Shown here piece by piece: positions 25,146-34,401 of a stretch of DNA of 64,000 nucleotides. Each line of letters begins with the position of its first letter. Position 1 is the first letter of the stretch. A program made the translations under genes and the position numbers. Below the pieces are notes generated by a model. The model saw only the letters and a list, made by a program, of their open reading frames with translations. It was not told the DNA's origin and ran no database searches. This DNA is from Asticcacaulis endophyticus. GTDB lineage: Bacteria; Pseudomonadota; Alphaproteobacteria; Caulobacterales; Caulobacteraceae. The stretch spans positions 496,001 through 560,000 of the forward strand of contig NZ_BMZB01000001.1 in NCBI RefSeq assembly GCF_014652575.1, read 5' to 3'.

Positions 25146-26453
25146 GTGTTGCAGGCTATTTTCTATCTGTCTCTGGCGCTTTCGGCCTCGCCATCCGCTG
25201 ACCTGGCCACTGAGGTTTTGACGCGCGCAGATGCATCTGCGTCCGCCGCGCAAAAACTGCAAACTTCGTCCAAAAAGGCCGAAGCCCAGAAGGCGGCAAA
25301 GAAGAAAGCCGAGACCAAGAAAACCTCATCCAAAAAATCGAGCGCCAAAAAAGCAGCACCAAAGACCGAGGCCACGAAAGCAAAGCCGGTTGAAACCGCA
25401 AAGACCCCGTGGGTCATGCCGGATAAGAAAGCGATCGCCGCTCAGCGGGCCAAGCCGCAGATGACGCAGGTAGTTAAGGCGGCTACACCAGCACCGTTAA
25501 TTACGCCCCCTGCCGTACAGGCCGCAACACCTCAGACTCCGCCAGTTACTCAGTCGGGCACTCAGTCGGGCACTCAGTCGGTGACTCCGGCGTCACAGCC
25601 TGCACAATCGATTGCCGCCTTCGTCGCCCCGGCACCTTTTACGCCACCCGTGTCCCCGCCCGCTGAGGCCATCGAAACCCAGACCTCGCCACTTAATCCT
25701 CTGGCCGATATATTACCGCCCGAAGTGATCGCCGAGGCCGCCAAGGCTGAAGCTACCCCTCCGCAACCGGCACCCACCCCTGTGCCCGTCACAGTCACCG
25801 CATCGGTCGTGCCGCCCGCCGCCCCGATCATTAAACCTGAGCCCGTGATCCCCCCAGCCACAACGGTCGCTTCGACGCCGGTGCTGACCGCCAAAACACC
25901 CGATGCCGTCACCCCGCCTGCAACCCTCAGCGCTCCGGTGGCCTCCAATATCGCCCCGGTCATGGCTCAGCCCAAGGCCGTCCTGCCCCCGGCGGGCCTG
26001 CCAACCACCGCCGCCAAGGCCGTCAAGGTCGAGGCCTATAACCGCGACTACGAAGGCCCGAAATCAGGCCGCGAACTGCAATATGATGCGGGCATTGCCC
26101 GCGCCTTTGGCTCCAAGGTCGGGCAGATGGGCAGTCTCGAAGGGTCATGGCTGGTATCCGGACAAGACGGGCAACGGCTATTGTCGCTTGAACTGCGCGG
26201 CAAAACCGGCGGGCAGGTTGATGGCGCCTGGCGGGCCTTGTCGGGCGGGTTTGGGCTTAACCGCTCAGGGCTTGTGTCCGACGCTTCCTTAAGCGAAAGC
26301 AATGAACTGTCGCTCAGTTATATGGAAAGAGGGGCGCGCATGCCTTCGCACCTTAAGTTACAAAAAAGCGAAGACGGACGCTGGCGCGGCACCCTGACCG
26401 ATGGCAGTGGTCACGCGACCCCGGTCATTATGATGCCGGATCAGGCATCATAA
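25146..26453 (+). CDS. Uncharacterised Lys/Ala- and Pro-rich exported protein
   Basis: The GTG start gives a short signal-like N-terminus (MLQAIFYLSLALSASPSA). Residues about 35-90 are Lys/Ala-rich like histone H1 tails, 90-290 are Pro/Ala/Thr-rich low complexity including a TQSG tandem repeat, and only the last 140 residues (from about 295) look folded, with GSLEGSWLVSGQDGQ and a WRGTLTDGSG motif suggestive of a small beta-barrel. No family is recognised. No good Shine-Dalgarno precedes the GTG. An ATG at 25132 opens another frame with a signal-like start but stops after 22 codons, so the 5' end is uncertain. A perfect Fur-type box lies 82 bases upstream. Confidence 0.6.
   Translation: MLQAIFYLSLALSASPSADLATEVLTRADASASAAQKLQTSSKKAEAQKAAKKKAETKKTSSKKSSAKKAAPKTEATKAKPVETAKTPWVMPDKKAIAAQRAKPQMTQVVKAATPAPLITPPAVQAATPQTPPVTQSGTQSGTQSVTPASQPAQSIAAFVAPAPFTPPVSPPAEAIETQTSPLNPLADILPPEVIAEAAKAEATPPQPAPTPVPVTVTASVVPPAAPIIKPEPVIPPATTVASTPVLTAKTPDAVTPPATLSAPVASNIAPVMAQPKAVLPPAGLPTTAAKAVKVEAYNRDYEGPKSGRELQYDAGIARAFGSKVGQMGSLEGSWLVSGQDGQRLLSLELRGKTGGQVDGAWRALSGGFGLNRSGLVSDASLSESNELSLSYMERGARMPSHLKLQKSEDGRWRGTLTDGSGHATPVIMMPDQAS
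25548..25583 (+). repeat. 12-bp tandem repeat inside gene 25146
   Basis: Three copies of ACTCAGTCGGGC (the last with GTG at its end), encoding TQSG/TQSV in the disordered linker. In-frame slippage would only change linker length. Confidence 0.9.
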
Positions 26454-26921
26454 GGCTTTGCGTAAAGCCGCAATCAAATCGGCTGTGTTCGCGTAAGCTT
26501 CGCTCTGACCAAAGCCCCATACCGGCCCCGGCCAGGCGGGGTCTGAGCTGTTGCGGCCAATGACGTGGATATGCAGCTGCGCGACGATATTGCCGAGGTT
26601 GGCGATATTCAGTTTTTCAATCTCAAACCCCAAGTGACCCGCGGCAGCGCGCAGCAGTTTTTCAGCCTTCCTGATGTCGCTCATCATATCCAGAATTTGC
26701 GGATCGGACAGTTCGGTCAGTTCCCTGAAATCTGCAATCGTCGGCACCAGCACCAGCCACGGAAAGCGCCCGTCGTTTTGCAGGCGCATCTGACAGAGAT
26801 TGAGATGCGCGATGAACGCAGATGACGCTTCGATGCGCGCATCCAGAATAAATCCATCATCAAGCCGGTATTCACAATCAAGGCAGGGCGTAATGATGGT
26901 TTCGGGGGCGGTCATTGGCAT
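26448..26921 (-). CDS. HIT family protein
   Basis: 157-residue histidine-triad protein, a nucleotide hydrolase or transferase fold. The signature reads QLHIHVIGR: H117 and H119 are kept while the first position of the triad is Gln115, as seen in a divergent bacterial HIT subgroup. C13 and C16 at the N-terminus (CLDCEYRL) form a possible metal or structural pair. The substrate is not predictable. It converges with and overlaps the preceding plus-strand gene by 6 bases, and is divergent from mdh. Confidence 0.85.
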   Translation of the reverse strand: MPMTAPETIITPCLDCEYRLDDGFILDARIEASSAFIAHLNLCQMRLQNDGRFPWLVLVPTIADFRELTELSDPQILDMMSDIRKAEKLLRAAAGHLGFEIEKLNIANLGNIVAQLHIHVIGRNSSDPAWPGPVWGFGQSEAYANTADLIAALRKAL

Positions 26922-27035
26922 GGCTCCTTTTATGCCCGTCTGTGCCAGATTTGTCGTCCTTTTGCATCACTATAAAGCCGACCGCGTATCAAAGACTTGC
27001 GAAAGGGTCTTAAGAGGATTAAGGCATCGCGATAA

Positions 27036-28028
<993 letters not shown>

Positions 28029-28035
28029 ATAAGAT

Positions 28036-28076
28036 CACTCAAAAGTTTTGCGTTACACGCAAATACATTTTGAGTG
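28036..28076. repeat. 41-nt palindromic element, copy 3
   Basis: Outer arms CACTCAAAA / TTTTGAGTG, identical in length and arm sequence to the copy after lpdA (45394-45434), with an inner TTTGCGT / ACGCAAA pair. It starts 8 bases after the mdh stop. Confidence 0.75.
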
Positions 28077-28095
28077 GGCATATTGATTTGCTTTA

Positions 28096-28133
28096 AGAGG
28101 CCAAAACCGAAAGGTTTTGGCCTCTGCTGTTTT
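28096..28133 (+). terminator. Intrinsic terminator of mdh
   Basis: A perfect 13-base stem AGAGGCCAAAACC / GGTTTTGGCCTCT closed by a GAAA tetraloop and followed by GCTGTTTT. The GNRA loop makes it unusually stable. It separates mdh from the GNAT gene. Confidence 0.85.
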
Positions 28134-28143
28134 GGAAACCCTA

Positions 28144-28704
28144 ATGACCCTGCCCCTGACTTCACCGCTTGGCCCGACGATTGAGACTGAGCGCCTGATC
28201 CTGCGCCCGCCCGTGGTTGAGGACTTCGAAGCTTTTTGCGCCTTTCATGCCGACGCAGACGCTATGAAATTTATCGGCGGAGCCGTGTCACCGGCCCTGG
28301 TCTGGCGCATCATGCGCGTCCTTGCAGGCGCATGGGCGCTTGATGGGTTTCACATGTTCAGCGTGATTGAAAAATCATCCGGCCAATGGATCGGTCGGAT
28401 CGGGCCGCTCTATCCGCACGGCTGGCCCGACCGCGAAGTCGGCTGGGGCATACTGTCGTCAGCGCAGGGCAAGGGGTACGCCAAAGAGGCGGCGACCGCC
28501 TGCATCGACTATGTGTTCGATGTGCTGGGCTGGGATCACGTTGTCCACACGATTGCGCCTGAAAACCACGCCTCTGCCAATCTGGCCAAGGCGCTGGGCT
28601 CCTATGATCATGGGCCGGGAAAACTGCCCGACCCTTACGCTAATGAGCCCGTCAATATCTGGGGCCAGACGCGCGACGAATGGAAGCAACGGAAAAGCCA
28701 ATAG
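28144..28704 (+). CDS. GNAT family N-acetyltransferase (RimJ/RimL type)
   Basis: 186-residue acetyl-CoA-dependent acetyltransferase. The start ETERLILRPPVVEDF region is typical, and the CoA-loop signature appears as AQGKGYAKEAATACIDYVF followed by ENHASANLAKALG. These proteins acetylate ribosomal proteins or small amines; the target is unknown. The ATG at 28144 has GGAA seven bases upstream, and the longer TTG-initiated frame runs into the mdh terminator and is rejected. It is the first gene of the accessory block between mdh and sucC. Confidence 0.88.
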   Translation: MTLPLTSPLGPTIETERLILRPPVVEDFEAFCAFHADADAMKFIGGAVSPALVWRIMRVLAGAWALDGFHMFSVIEKSSGQWIGRIGPLYPHGWPDREVGWGILSSAQGKGYAKEAATACIDYVFDVLGWDHVVHTIAPENHASANLAKALGSYDHGPGKLPDPYANEPVNIWGQTRDEWKQRKSQ

Positions 28705-28779
28705 CTTTCCTTATTGACGGAGTTTGATCACCGGCGCACCAATGCGCGTCAAAGTAAAAGACCAAAACAGGAGCGCCCC

Positions 28780-29241
28780 ATGATCGACACCCCCGTCATT
28801 GTCCAAACTCAGCGTCAGCCGACCGCGGTTATTCACCTGACCATACCGCGCGATCAGATTCAGGTGGTTATGGGCCCTGCCATTCAGGAAGTCATGGGCG
28901 TTGTTGGTGCCGAGGGGATTATCCCGCAGGACGCCCTGTTTGCCTATCACCTCACCATGTCGCCGGATGTATTCGATTTCGAAGTTGGTGTGCCGGTGGC
29001 GGAACTGATCGCCCCGAATGGCCGGGTTATCCCGTCGCACCTTCCCGCCGCCAAGGTCGTGCGCACGGTTTACCACGGCCCCTATGAAGGTCTGGCTGAG
29101 GCGTGGGGGAAGCTCGATCAATGGCTGGCCGATAATGGCTATGAACCTGTTGGCGACTTGTGGGAAGTTTATCAGGCCGGACCGGAAACCGGTGACGACA
29201 GCTCTAAATGGCGCACAGAATTTAACCGTCCGGTAAAATAA
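28780..29241 (+). CDS. GyrI-like small-molecule-binding domain protein
   Basis: 153 residues from MIDTPVIVQT, preceded by CAGGAGCG. The fold matches the AraC effector-binding/GyrI-like (SOUL-related) domain: a first half up to FEVGVPVAELI, then the repeat half with the marker VVRTVYHGPYEGLAEAW and WEVYQAGPETGDD. There is no DNA-binding domain, so it is a stand-alone ligand- or protein-binding module. Stand-alone members include the gyrase inhibitor SbmC and multidrug-binding proteins. The ligand is unknown. Confidence 0.82.
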   Translation: MIDTPVIVQTQRQPTAVIHLTIPRDQIQVVMGPAIQEVMGVVGAEGIIPQDALFAYHLTMSPDVFDFEVGVPVAELIAPNGRVIPSHLPAAKVVRTVYHGPYEGLAEAWGKLDQWLADNGYEPVGDLWEVYQAGPETGDDSSKWRTEFNRPVK

Positions 29242-29323
29242 AATCGCATAACCCCGATTTCTGAATTGACTCGTCTGGTCACACGGTTTATTTAACTGTT
29301 TAGTTAATCACGAGTGCCGCTTA

Positions 29324-29719
29324 ATGTCCCTGAATACCCCACCTCCCGATCGTCTGTCCTTGACCCTCAACGCGCTGGCCGACCCGACCCGTCGGGCCAT
29401 TCTGGCGCGATTGTCGCTGGGGGAAACTACGGTCAATGAACTGGCGGAACCGTTTGAGATGAGCCTGCCCGCGGTCTCCAAACACCTTAAGGTGCTGGAG
29501 CGTGCGGGCCTGATCAGCCGTACCCGCACGGCGCAGTGGCGGCCCTGCAAGCTGGAGCCGGAGCCGCTCAAGGAGGTCGATATGTGGCTCAGGGACTATC
29601 GCAAGATGTGGGAGCAGCGCCTCGACCGGCTGGAGGCTTATCTCAAGGAACTACAGGCCAAGGATACGCCGGTGCAATCGGCAAAACCGAAAGACGACAA
29701 AGACGGAGACATAAAATGA
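29324..29719 (+). CDS. ArsR family transcriptional regulator
   Basis: 131 residues with a winged helix: ALADPTRRAILARL, ETTVNELAEPF and the recognition helix SLPAVSKHLKVLERAGL. The ArsR metal box (ELCVCDL) is absent, which fits the metal-independent subgroup that is paired with SRPBCC genes. The stop overlaps the next start (ATGA), so it is coupled to the double-SRPBCC gene and very likely autoregulates the operon 29324-33461. An AT-rich promoter region with TTTAACTGTTTAGTTAA, a near-palindrome, lies 20-45 bases upstream and is the best operator candidate. Confidence 0.9.
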   Translation: MSLNTPPPDRLSLTLNALADPTRRAILARLSLGETTVNELAEPFEMSLPAVSKHLKVLERAGLISRTRTAQWRPCKLEPEPLKEVDMWLRDYRKMWEQRLDRLEAYLKELQAKDTPVQSAKPKDDKDGDIK

Positions 29720-30687
29720 GCGCCGCCCTGAAAGAGACACTGATGTCAAGTTTCGAGGTCAGCTTTCCGTCCGAAATCGAAATCGTCATGACCCGCGCGC
29801 TCAACGCCCCCCGTGCGCTTGTGTATAGGCTGTGGTCAGAACCTGAGCATGTCCGCAACTGGTGGGGGCCTGCGGGGTTTGTAAATATAAATGTCGAGAT
29901 GGATTTTCGCATCGGCGGCACGTTCCACATCGACATGCGCGCCCCGGACGGCGTGGTGTACCCGTGCGAAGGCACCTATCAGGACATCGTGCCGGATGAG
30001 CGCATTGTCTATGAAGGCGCGCCCCATATCGAGCATCCGTGCGGTGCTGGATTGCCGCCCAAAGCCACGGTCTTCATTACCTTCAAGGATGAACCTCAGC
30101 GCGATGGCACCGTCGGTACCAAGCTGGTGCTCCATAGCCGCATGATCAGCGCGCAGCAGCGCGAGGACGCCATTGCCGGTGGCTTTGCGGGGGGCTGGGC
30201 GGACAGCTTTGAACGGCTGGCGGTTGAACTCACCCAGTTGCCGCGCTTTGAAATCGTCACCACTCACCGGCTTAAGGCCACGCCCGCCGAACTGTTCGCG
30301 CTGTTTGCCGACCCGGCACACCTTAAGGAATGGTGGGGGCCGGAGGGCTTTACCAGCACCATCCCTGCGTTCGAGTTCGTTGAGGGGGGTGCGTTTCGCA
30401 TTATCATGCACGGGCCGGATGGCCGCGATCATGATAACCACAAACGCTTTGTCGAAATCGTAGCGAATGAACGCATCGTCTTCGACCATTATCAACCGTC
30501 GCACCAATTCCGCATGACCATCGAATATCAGCCGCATGGCGATCATACTGACATGATCTGGCGCATGGATTTTGCACCTTCTGAACATGAAGCCATGCTC
30601 AAGGCCTTCATCCCACAGGCCAACGACCAAAACTGTGAACGGCTTGCGGTCTATCATGCTCAATTAAAACAACAGGGGGACATCTGA
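29716..30687 (+). CDS. Tandem double SRPBCC (AHSA1-type) protein
   Basis: 323 residues formed by two complete Bet-v1/AHSA1-like domains. The first (about 18-170) contains VYRLWSEPEHVRNWWGP and FRIGGTFHIDM; the second (about 178-318) repeats the plan with LFALFADPAHLKEWWGPEG and GGAFRIIMHGPDG. Such domains bind hydrophobic ligands in a helix-grip fold; the usual gene in ArsR pairs has a single domain, so the fusion is unusual. The start overlaps the ArsR stop, and the stop overlaps the next start (TGATG). Function is not known. Confidence 0.85.
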   Translation: MSAALKETLMSSFEVSFPSEIEIVMTRALNAPRALVYRLWSEPEHVRNWWGPAGFVNINVEMDFRIGGTFHIDMRAPDGVVYPCEGTYQDIVPDERIVYEGAPHIEHPCGAGLPPKATVFITFKDEPQRDGTVGTKLVLHSRMISAQQREDAIAGGFAGGWADSFERLAVELTQLPRFEIVTTHRLKATPAELFALFADPAHLKEWWGPEGFTSTIPAFEFVEGGAFRIIMHGPDGRDHDNHKRFVEIVANERIVFDHYQPSHQFRMTIEYQPHGDHTDMIWRMDFAPSEHEAMLKAFIPQANDQNCERLAVYHAQLKQQGDI

Positions 30688-31211
30688 TGCTGAAAACCAT
30701 CGCCATAATTGTGGGGCTGGCCATTGTGGCCGTGCTCGTCATCGCCGCGTTCCGGCCAAACAGTTTTCGCATTGAACGGCGCATCACTATCAAGGCCCCG
30801 CCCGAAGTGATCTACGGCCACATCAATGATTTCCATAAATGGCGCGCCTGGTCGCCGTGGGAAAACCTCGATCCCGATCTGGAGCGCACCTATATGGGCT
30901 CACCGTCAGGCCTTGGGGCCGTCTATGTCTGGGAAGGCAAAAAGGCCGGGGCCGGACGGATGGAAATTACCGAACATACACCGTCCTCAAAACTGGTCAT
31001 CAAGCTCGATTTCGTAAAGCCGATGACCACGACCAACACCACCGAAATTACTCTGACTCCAAATGGCGATGAGACGGTGGTGAGCTGGGCCATGTATGGG
31101 CCATCGCCCTATATATCGAAGTTGTTTGGCCTGATCTTCAACATGGACAAGGTGGTGGGCAAGGACTTTGAAAAAGGCCTGCAATCCCTCAAAACCCTAA
31201 GCGAACAGTAA
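30687..31211 (+). CDS. Membrane-anchored SRPBCC family protein
   Basis: 174 residues. One N-terminal membrane helix (about 3-22, KTIAIIVGLAIVAVLVIA) is followed by a polyketide-cyclase-like SRPBCC domain starting FRIERRITIKAPPEVIYGHI and containing HKWRAWSPWENLDPDL. The domain probably faces the periplasm or sits at the membrane. It is translationally coupled to the double-domain gene upstream, and is the only member of this operon with a membrane anchor besides the YceI lipoprotein. Confidence 0.85.
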   Translation: MLKTIAIIVGLAIVAVLVIAAFRPNSFRIERRITIKAPPEVIYGHINDFHKWRAWSPWENLDPDLERTYMGSPSGLGAVYVWEGKKAGAGRMEITEHTPSSKLVIKLDFVKPMTTTNTTEITLTPNGDETVVSWAMYGPSPYISKLFGLIFNMDKVVGKDFEKGLQSLKTLSEQ

Positions 31212-31242
31212 TCCCGAACCCTCTCAAACAGGAGCGATCATT

Positions 31243-31671
31243 ATGCGTATCGAAGTCCACCTGAGTTTCAACGGCAATTGCGCCGAAGCGTTCGCGTTCT
31301 ATAAATCCATTCTGGGCGGGGAGCTGTTCCTGTTCAAATACGAAGATGCGCCTGCCGATTCTGGCGGCACTGACCCTTCCTTCGGAGGTCGCATCATGCA
31401 CGCCACGCTCAATGTGGGAGAGACGTCTTTCATGGGAGCGGATGCCCCGCCGCAGTGGGCCAGCACACCGCAAGGGTTCTGCGCCTCAATCGGGGTCAAT
31501 ACGGTTGAGGAAGCCAAACGCATCTGGGAAGGATTATCTGCCGATGCCAAGGCCATACATATGCCGCTGGCGCCGACCTTCTGGTCGCCAATGTTTGGCA
31601 TGCTGATCGACAAATATGATCAGCCGTGGATGATCAACGCGGCGGCGCCTGAAGGCTATATGCCGGGTTAA
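31243..31671 (+). CDS. VOC (PhnB-like) family protein
   Basis: 142 residues with the vicinal-oxygen-chelate fold in the PhnB arrangement: MRIEVHLSFNGNCAEAFAFY, a flexible loop FKYEDAPADSGG, and the terminal FGMLIDKYDQPWMIN. PhnB-like proteins often lack full metal ligation and have no firm enzymatic role. A CAGGAGCG ribosome site precedes the ATG. It commonly travels with ArsR/AHSA1 genes, as here. Confidence 0.88.
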   Translation: MRIEVHLSFNGNCAEAFAFYKSILGGELFLFKYEDAPADSGGTDPSFGGRIMHATLNVGETSFMGADAPPQWASTPQGFCASIGVNTVEEAKRIWEGLSADAKAIHMPLAPTFWSPMFGMLIDKYDQPWMINAAAPEGYMPG

Positions 31672-31790
31672 ACCCGCCCATACTTTGCAAACATTTTCGC
31701 TGGCCTGACCGCCGGATGGATGTTTGCGCCCTCAATTTGCCCGCATTTGGGCACTGAAATCTTACACATATCGCTCTAAGGACGCTCACC

Positions 31791-32261
31791 ATGACCGCTG
31801 CAACTGATGACCGCGAACTGGTTCTGACCCGCACCCTTGATGCCCCGCGCCATCTGGTCTGGCGCTGCTGGACCGAGCCAGAATTGCTGGCGAAGTGGTA
31901 CTGCCCCAAGCCTTGGTATATTGATCAGGTCGTGTGGGATCTGAAACCCGGCGGCCGGTCGGCCTGTGTCATGCACGGCCCCGATGGTGAAGCTATGCCC
32001 CAGGACGGCGTGTTCCTTGAAGTCATCCATCAGCAAAAGATCGTCTCGACTGACGCCTTTACGGTCGGCTGGGTGCCTTCGACCGATCCGTTTATGACCG
32101 CGGTTGTGACCTTTGAGGACGCACCGGGCGGCAAGACGCTTTATGTCGCCCGCGCCCGCCACTGGTCACCGGAAAAGAAACAACAACACGAACAGATGGG
32201 CTTTCACGAAGGCTGGGGCGCTGCCGCCGACCAACTCGAAGCGCTCGCTAAAACACTCTGA
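31791..32261 (+). CDS. SRPBCC (AHSA1-type) family protein
   Basis: 156 residues, single helix-grip domain: LVLTRTLDAPRHLVWRCW, the conserved aromatic-acid LLAKWYCPKPW and the end EGWGAAADQLEAL. It is probably a cytoplasmic ligand-binding protein. A 119-base gap separates it from the VOC gene; AAGGAC lies before its ATG. It is the fourth SRPBCC domain of the cluster. Confidence 0.88.
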   Translation: MTAATDDRELVLTRTLDAPRHLVWRCWTEPELLAKWYCPKPWYIDQVVWDLKPGGRSACVMHGPDGEAMPQDGVFLEVIHQQKIVSTDAFTVGWVPSTDPFMTAVVTFEDAPGGKTLYVARARHWSPEKKQQHEQMGFHEGWGAAADQLEALAKTL

Positions 32262-32279
32262 AGTAAGGAAACGCTGATA

Positions 32280-32996
32280 ATGAAATATAGTCCCATGCTG
32301 TTTGGATTTTTGGCCTTGATCGCCTGTTCGCCCAAGCCCGGTGATGCCCCGCCCCCGCAGCCGGCGACCCTGCCGTCGGATATCGAGCAGGTCGCCTCGA
32401 CCGAAGCCCCGGCGGGCGATTACACACTCGACAAATCCCACGCCAGTTTGACGTTCAAGGTCAACCATACCGGCTTTTCCAACTATACGGCCCAGTTCAA
32501 AAGCTTTGATGCTAACCTGAAACTCGACCCGGAAAAACCGGAGACCGCCTCAGTCAATGCCACCGTCGATGTCAAATCGCTGGATATCCCCACCCCGCCC
32601 GAAGGGTTCCTGAACACCCTGCTTGGGCCGGTTTGGTTTGATACGGCCAAGTTTCCCCAGATCAGTTTTCGCTCGACCAAGATCGACATGACCGGGCCCG
32701 ATACGGCCAAAATCGACGGCGACCTGACCCTGAAAGGGGTTACCAAGCCAATTACTCTGGAGGCCAAATTCAACGGCGGCTATGCAGGCTTTGCCCCTTA
32801 TGATCCAGCGGCGCGCATCGGGTTTTCGGCCAAGGGCAAGATCAAGCGCTCGGACTTTGGCATGACCTACGGCATCCCTGAACCCGGCACGACCATGGGT
32901 GTTGGTGATGAGGTCGAGATCATGCTTGAGGCCGAATTTACCGGCCCGCCGCTCGAAGCCGCGGCATCGTCAGCCACCGCGACACCGGCGAACTAG
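32280..32996 (+). CDS. YceI family lipoprotein
   Basis: 238 residues with signal MKYSPMLFGFLALIAC, lipobox cysteine at residue 16, then a Pro-rich spacer and a YceI lipocalin-like beta-barrel (about 42-220; DYTLDKSHASLTFKVNHTG, FSAKGKIKRSDFGMTYG). YceI barrels bind isoprenoid chains such as polyisoprenoid or ubiquinone-like lipids. It follows the SRPBCC gene by 18 bases and precedes the next by 3, so it is inside the operon. A periplasmic lipid-binding role beside several hydrophobic-ligand-binding SRPBCC proteins is suggestive. Confidence 0.9.
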   Translation: MKYSPMLFGFLALIACSPKPGDAPPPQPATLPSDIEQVASTEAPAGDYTLDKSHASLTFKVNHTGFSNYTAQFKSFDANLKLDPEKPETASVNATVDVKSLDIPTPPEGFLNTLLGPVWFDTAKFPQISFRSTKIDMTGPDTAKIDGDLTLKGVTKPITLEAKFNGGYAGFAPYDPAARIGFSAKGKIKRSDFGMTYGIPEPGTTMGVGDEVEIMLEAEFTGPPLEAAASSATATPAN

Positions 32997-32999
32997 ACC

Positions 33000-33461
33000 A
33001 TGACCCGTTCAGCCCATCACCACCTGATCACCATAGAGCGTGATCTGGCCTTTAGCCCTGACGTAGTCTTTAAAGCCTGGGCCGATCCTGCCGCCAAGGC
33101 GAAGTGGTTCAGCGGGCCACCGGATTGGGAGGCCGAGCCGCACCACCTCGATTTTCGCGTCGGTGGCAAGGAAAGGTCGGCGGGCGGCCCCAAGGACGGG
33201 CCGCCCCACCGCATGGAAGCCGTCTACCACGACATAGTGCCGGAGGAGCGGATCATTTCCAGCTTTTCGATGTATCTCGATACGACCCTGATCACCGTGT
33301 CGCTGGCAACCATCGAGTTCAAACCCTCAGCCAAGGGCACAAAGCTGATCCTCAATGAGCAGATCGTGTTCCTTGATGGCTCCGATCATCTGGATGACCG
33401 CATCCACGGCACCAACGCCATGATCGATATGATGGAAGCCTACCTTACAGGAACACATTAG
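33000..33461 (+). CDS. SRPBCC (AHSA1-type) family protein
   Basis: 153 residues, single domain: LITIERDLAFSPDVVFKAW, AAKAKWFSGPPDWE, FRVGGKERSAGGP and a late LDDRIHGTNAMIDMM. It starts 3 bases after the YceI stop and is the last gene of the ArsR-SRPBCC operon, followed by a palindromic repeat. It provides the fifth SRPBCC domain in 4 kb. Confidence 0.88.
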   Translation: MTRSAHHHLITIERDLAFSPDVVFKAWADPAAKAKWFSGPPDWEAEPHHLDFRVGGKERSAGGPKDGPPHRMEAVYHDIVPEERIISSFSMYLDTTLITVSLATIEFKPSAKGTKLILNEQIVFLDGSDHLDDRIHGTNAMIDMMEAYLTGTH

Positions 33462-33463
33462 TT

Positions 33464-33510
33464 CGCGCTTTTAGTTCCGAAAACCGCTATACACTTTTCG
33501 GAAAGCGCTC
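33464..33510. repeat. Dispersed palindromic repeat, copy 2 (type A)
   Basis: Starts CGCGCTTTTAGTTCCGAAAA and ends TTTTCGGAAAGCGCTC; nearly identical to the reverse complement of 10851-10897. It lies 3 bases past the stop of the last SRPBCC gene and just before the end of the convergent LytTR gene. Confidence 0.75.
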
Positions 33511-33514
33511 TGAC

Positions 33515-34339
33515 TTAAAGCCAGCCGTCAGATTTAAGCGCTTTCTGAAAACTGCGGCTGATGGGCGCGCTCACCTCCCCTTTCAGGCGGAAGGTGACGC
33601 GCCCGTTGTCTTTTATGACATCGTCTATGGCGTCCTTGGCCACCCACCATGACCTGTGGGTCTGGGAGCCTTCGATGCCGTCCAACTCGCGGATGGCATC
33701 ATAAAGCCGCATCAGGATCAGGGTCTGGCCCACACTGGTGTGCACCCGCAGATAATGATCCTCCGCCGACAAGGCGTAGATCTCAGCGTGTCGGAACTTA
33801 AACGGCAGGCGCTGGCGGAAAACACCCGCATCCGACGCCACCTCATCTGAAACCGCATGGGCATGGCTCTGCATCGGGGTCCGGTTGGCCAAGCAATATA
33901 GCGTCGTCATGGCCACGCAGATGGGGGCGACCGGCCCGACCAAATATAACAGATACTTGGGGTGAAGCGGGATGCTGCCGAGGGCGGCGTTGGCGATCCA
34001 GACCATGACCGTGATAGGCACAATAATCAGCGCCAGATGGATCAGAATACGCAGCAGATTAGAGCCGCGTCCGGGCATGATGCGATCCATCACAAAACTG
34101 ACCCCGTGGGCAATGAACGTCCCGCCGACCATCAGGCTCGCCCAGTACAGAAACCGCGCGGGCAAGCCGAAGACCTCCGTGCCTGACGCGGCAATCGCCG
34201 TCAGAAACAAAGCCATACCAATCGCGATACCATAGGTCTTGGCCCACGGCATCAGCGCGTCGGTTATTCGCGAAGCGCGAACGGCAGTTACCGGCATTTC
34301 ACGTATTTCGCTGGCGGTTTCGCGCATCGGGGCAGGCAT
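33515..34339 (-). CDS. Membrane-bound LytTR-type transcriptional regulator
   Basis: 274 residues. Four membrane helices (about 35-155) precede a C-terminal LytTR DNA-binding domain (about 178-274) with IYALSAEDHYLRVHTS, RSWWVAKDAIDDV and the end VPISRS-like segment APISRSFQKAL. No receiver domain is present, so DNA binding is probably controlled from the membrane part. It is divergent from the DUF2306 gene with 62 bases between and likely regulates that gene and itself. Confidence 0.88.
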   Translation of the reverse strand: MPAPMRETASEIREMPVTAVRASRITDALMPWAKTYGIAIGMALFLTAIAASGTEVFGLPARFLYWASLMVGGTFIAHGVSFVMDRIMPGRGSNLLRILIHLALIIVPITVMVWIANAALGSIPLHPKYLLYLVGPVAPICVAMTTLYCLANRTPMQSHAHAVSDEVASDAGVFRQRLPFKFRHAEIYALSAEDHYLRVHTSVGQTLILMRLYDAIRELDGIEGSQTHRSWWVAKDAIDDVIKDNGRVTFRLKGEVSAPISRSFQKALKSDGWL

Positions 34340-34401
34340 CCTGAAAAACTATCTGACAGATTTACAGCCATTGGATCACCCCCGTCAAAGGAGAACCGCC
34401 T

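Noticed and set aside
25548-25583. CRISPR-like repeats
   Set aside because: Only three directly abutting 12-base units in a coding linker, with no spacers.
28117-28143. TTG start extending the GNAT protein by nine codons
   Set aside because: The extension lies in the mdh terminator stem, while the ATG at 28144 has its own ribosome site and gives the family start.
29836-30663. 275-codon open frame opposite the double SRPBCC gene
   Set aside because: The forward strand has two clear SRPBCC domains and overlapping operon starts; the reverse frame has no recognisable features.
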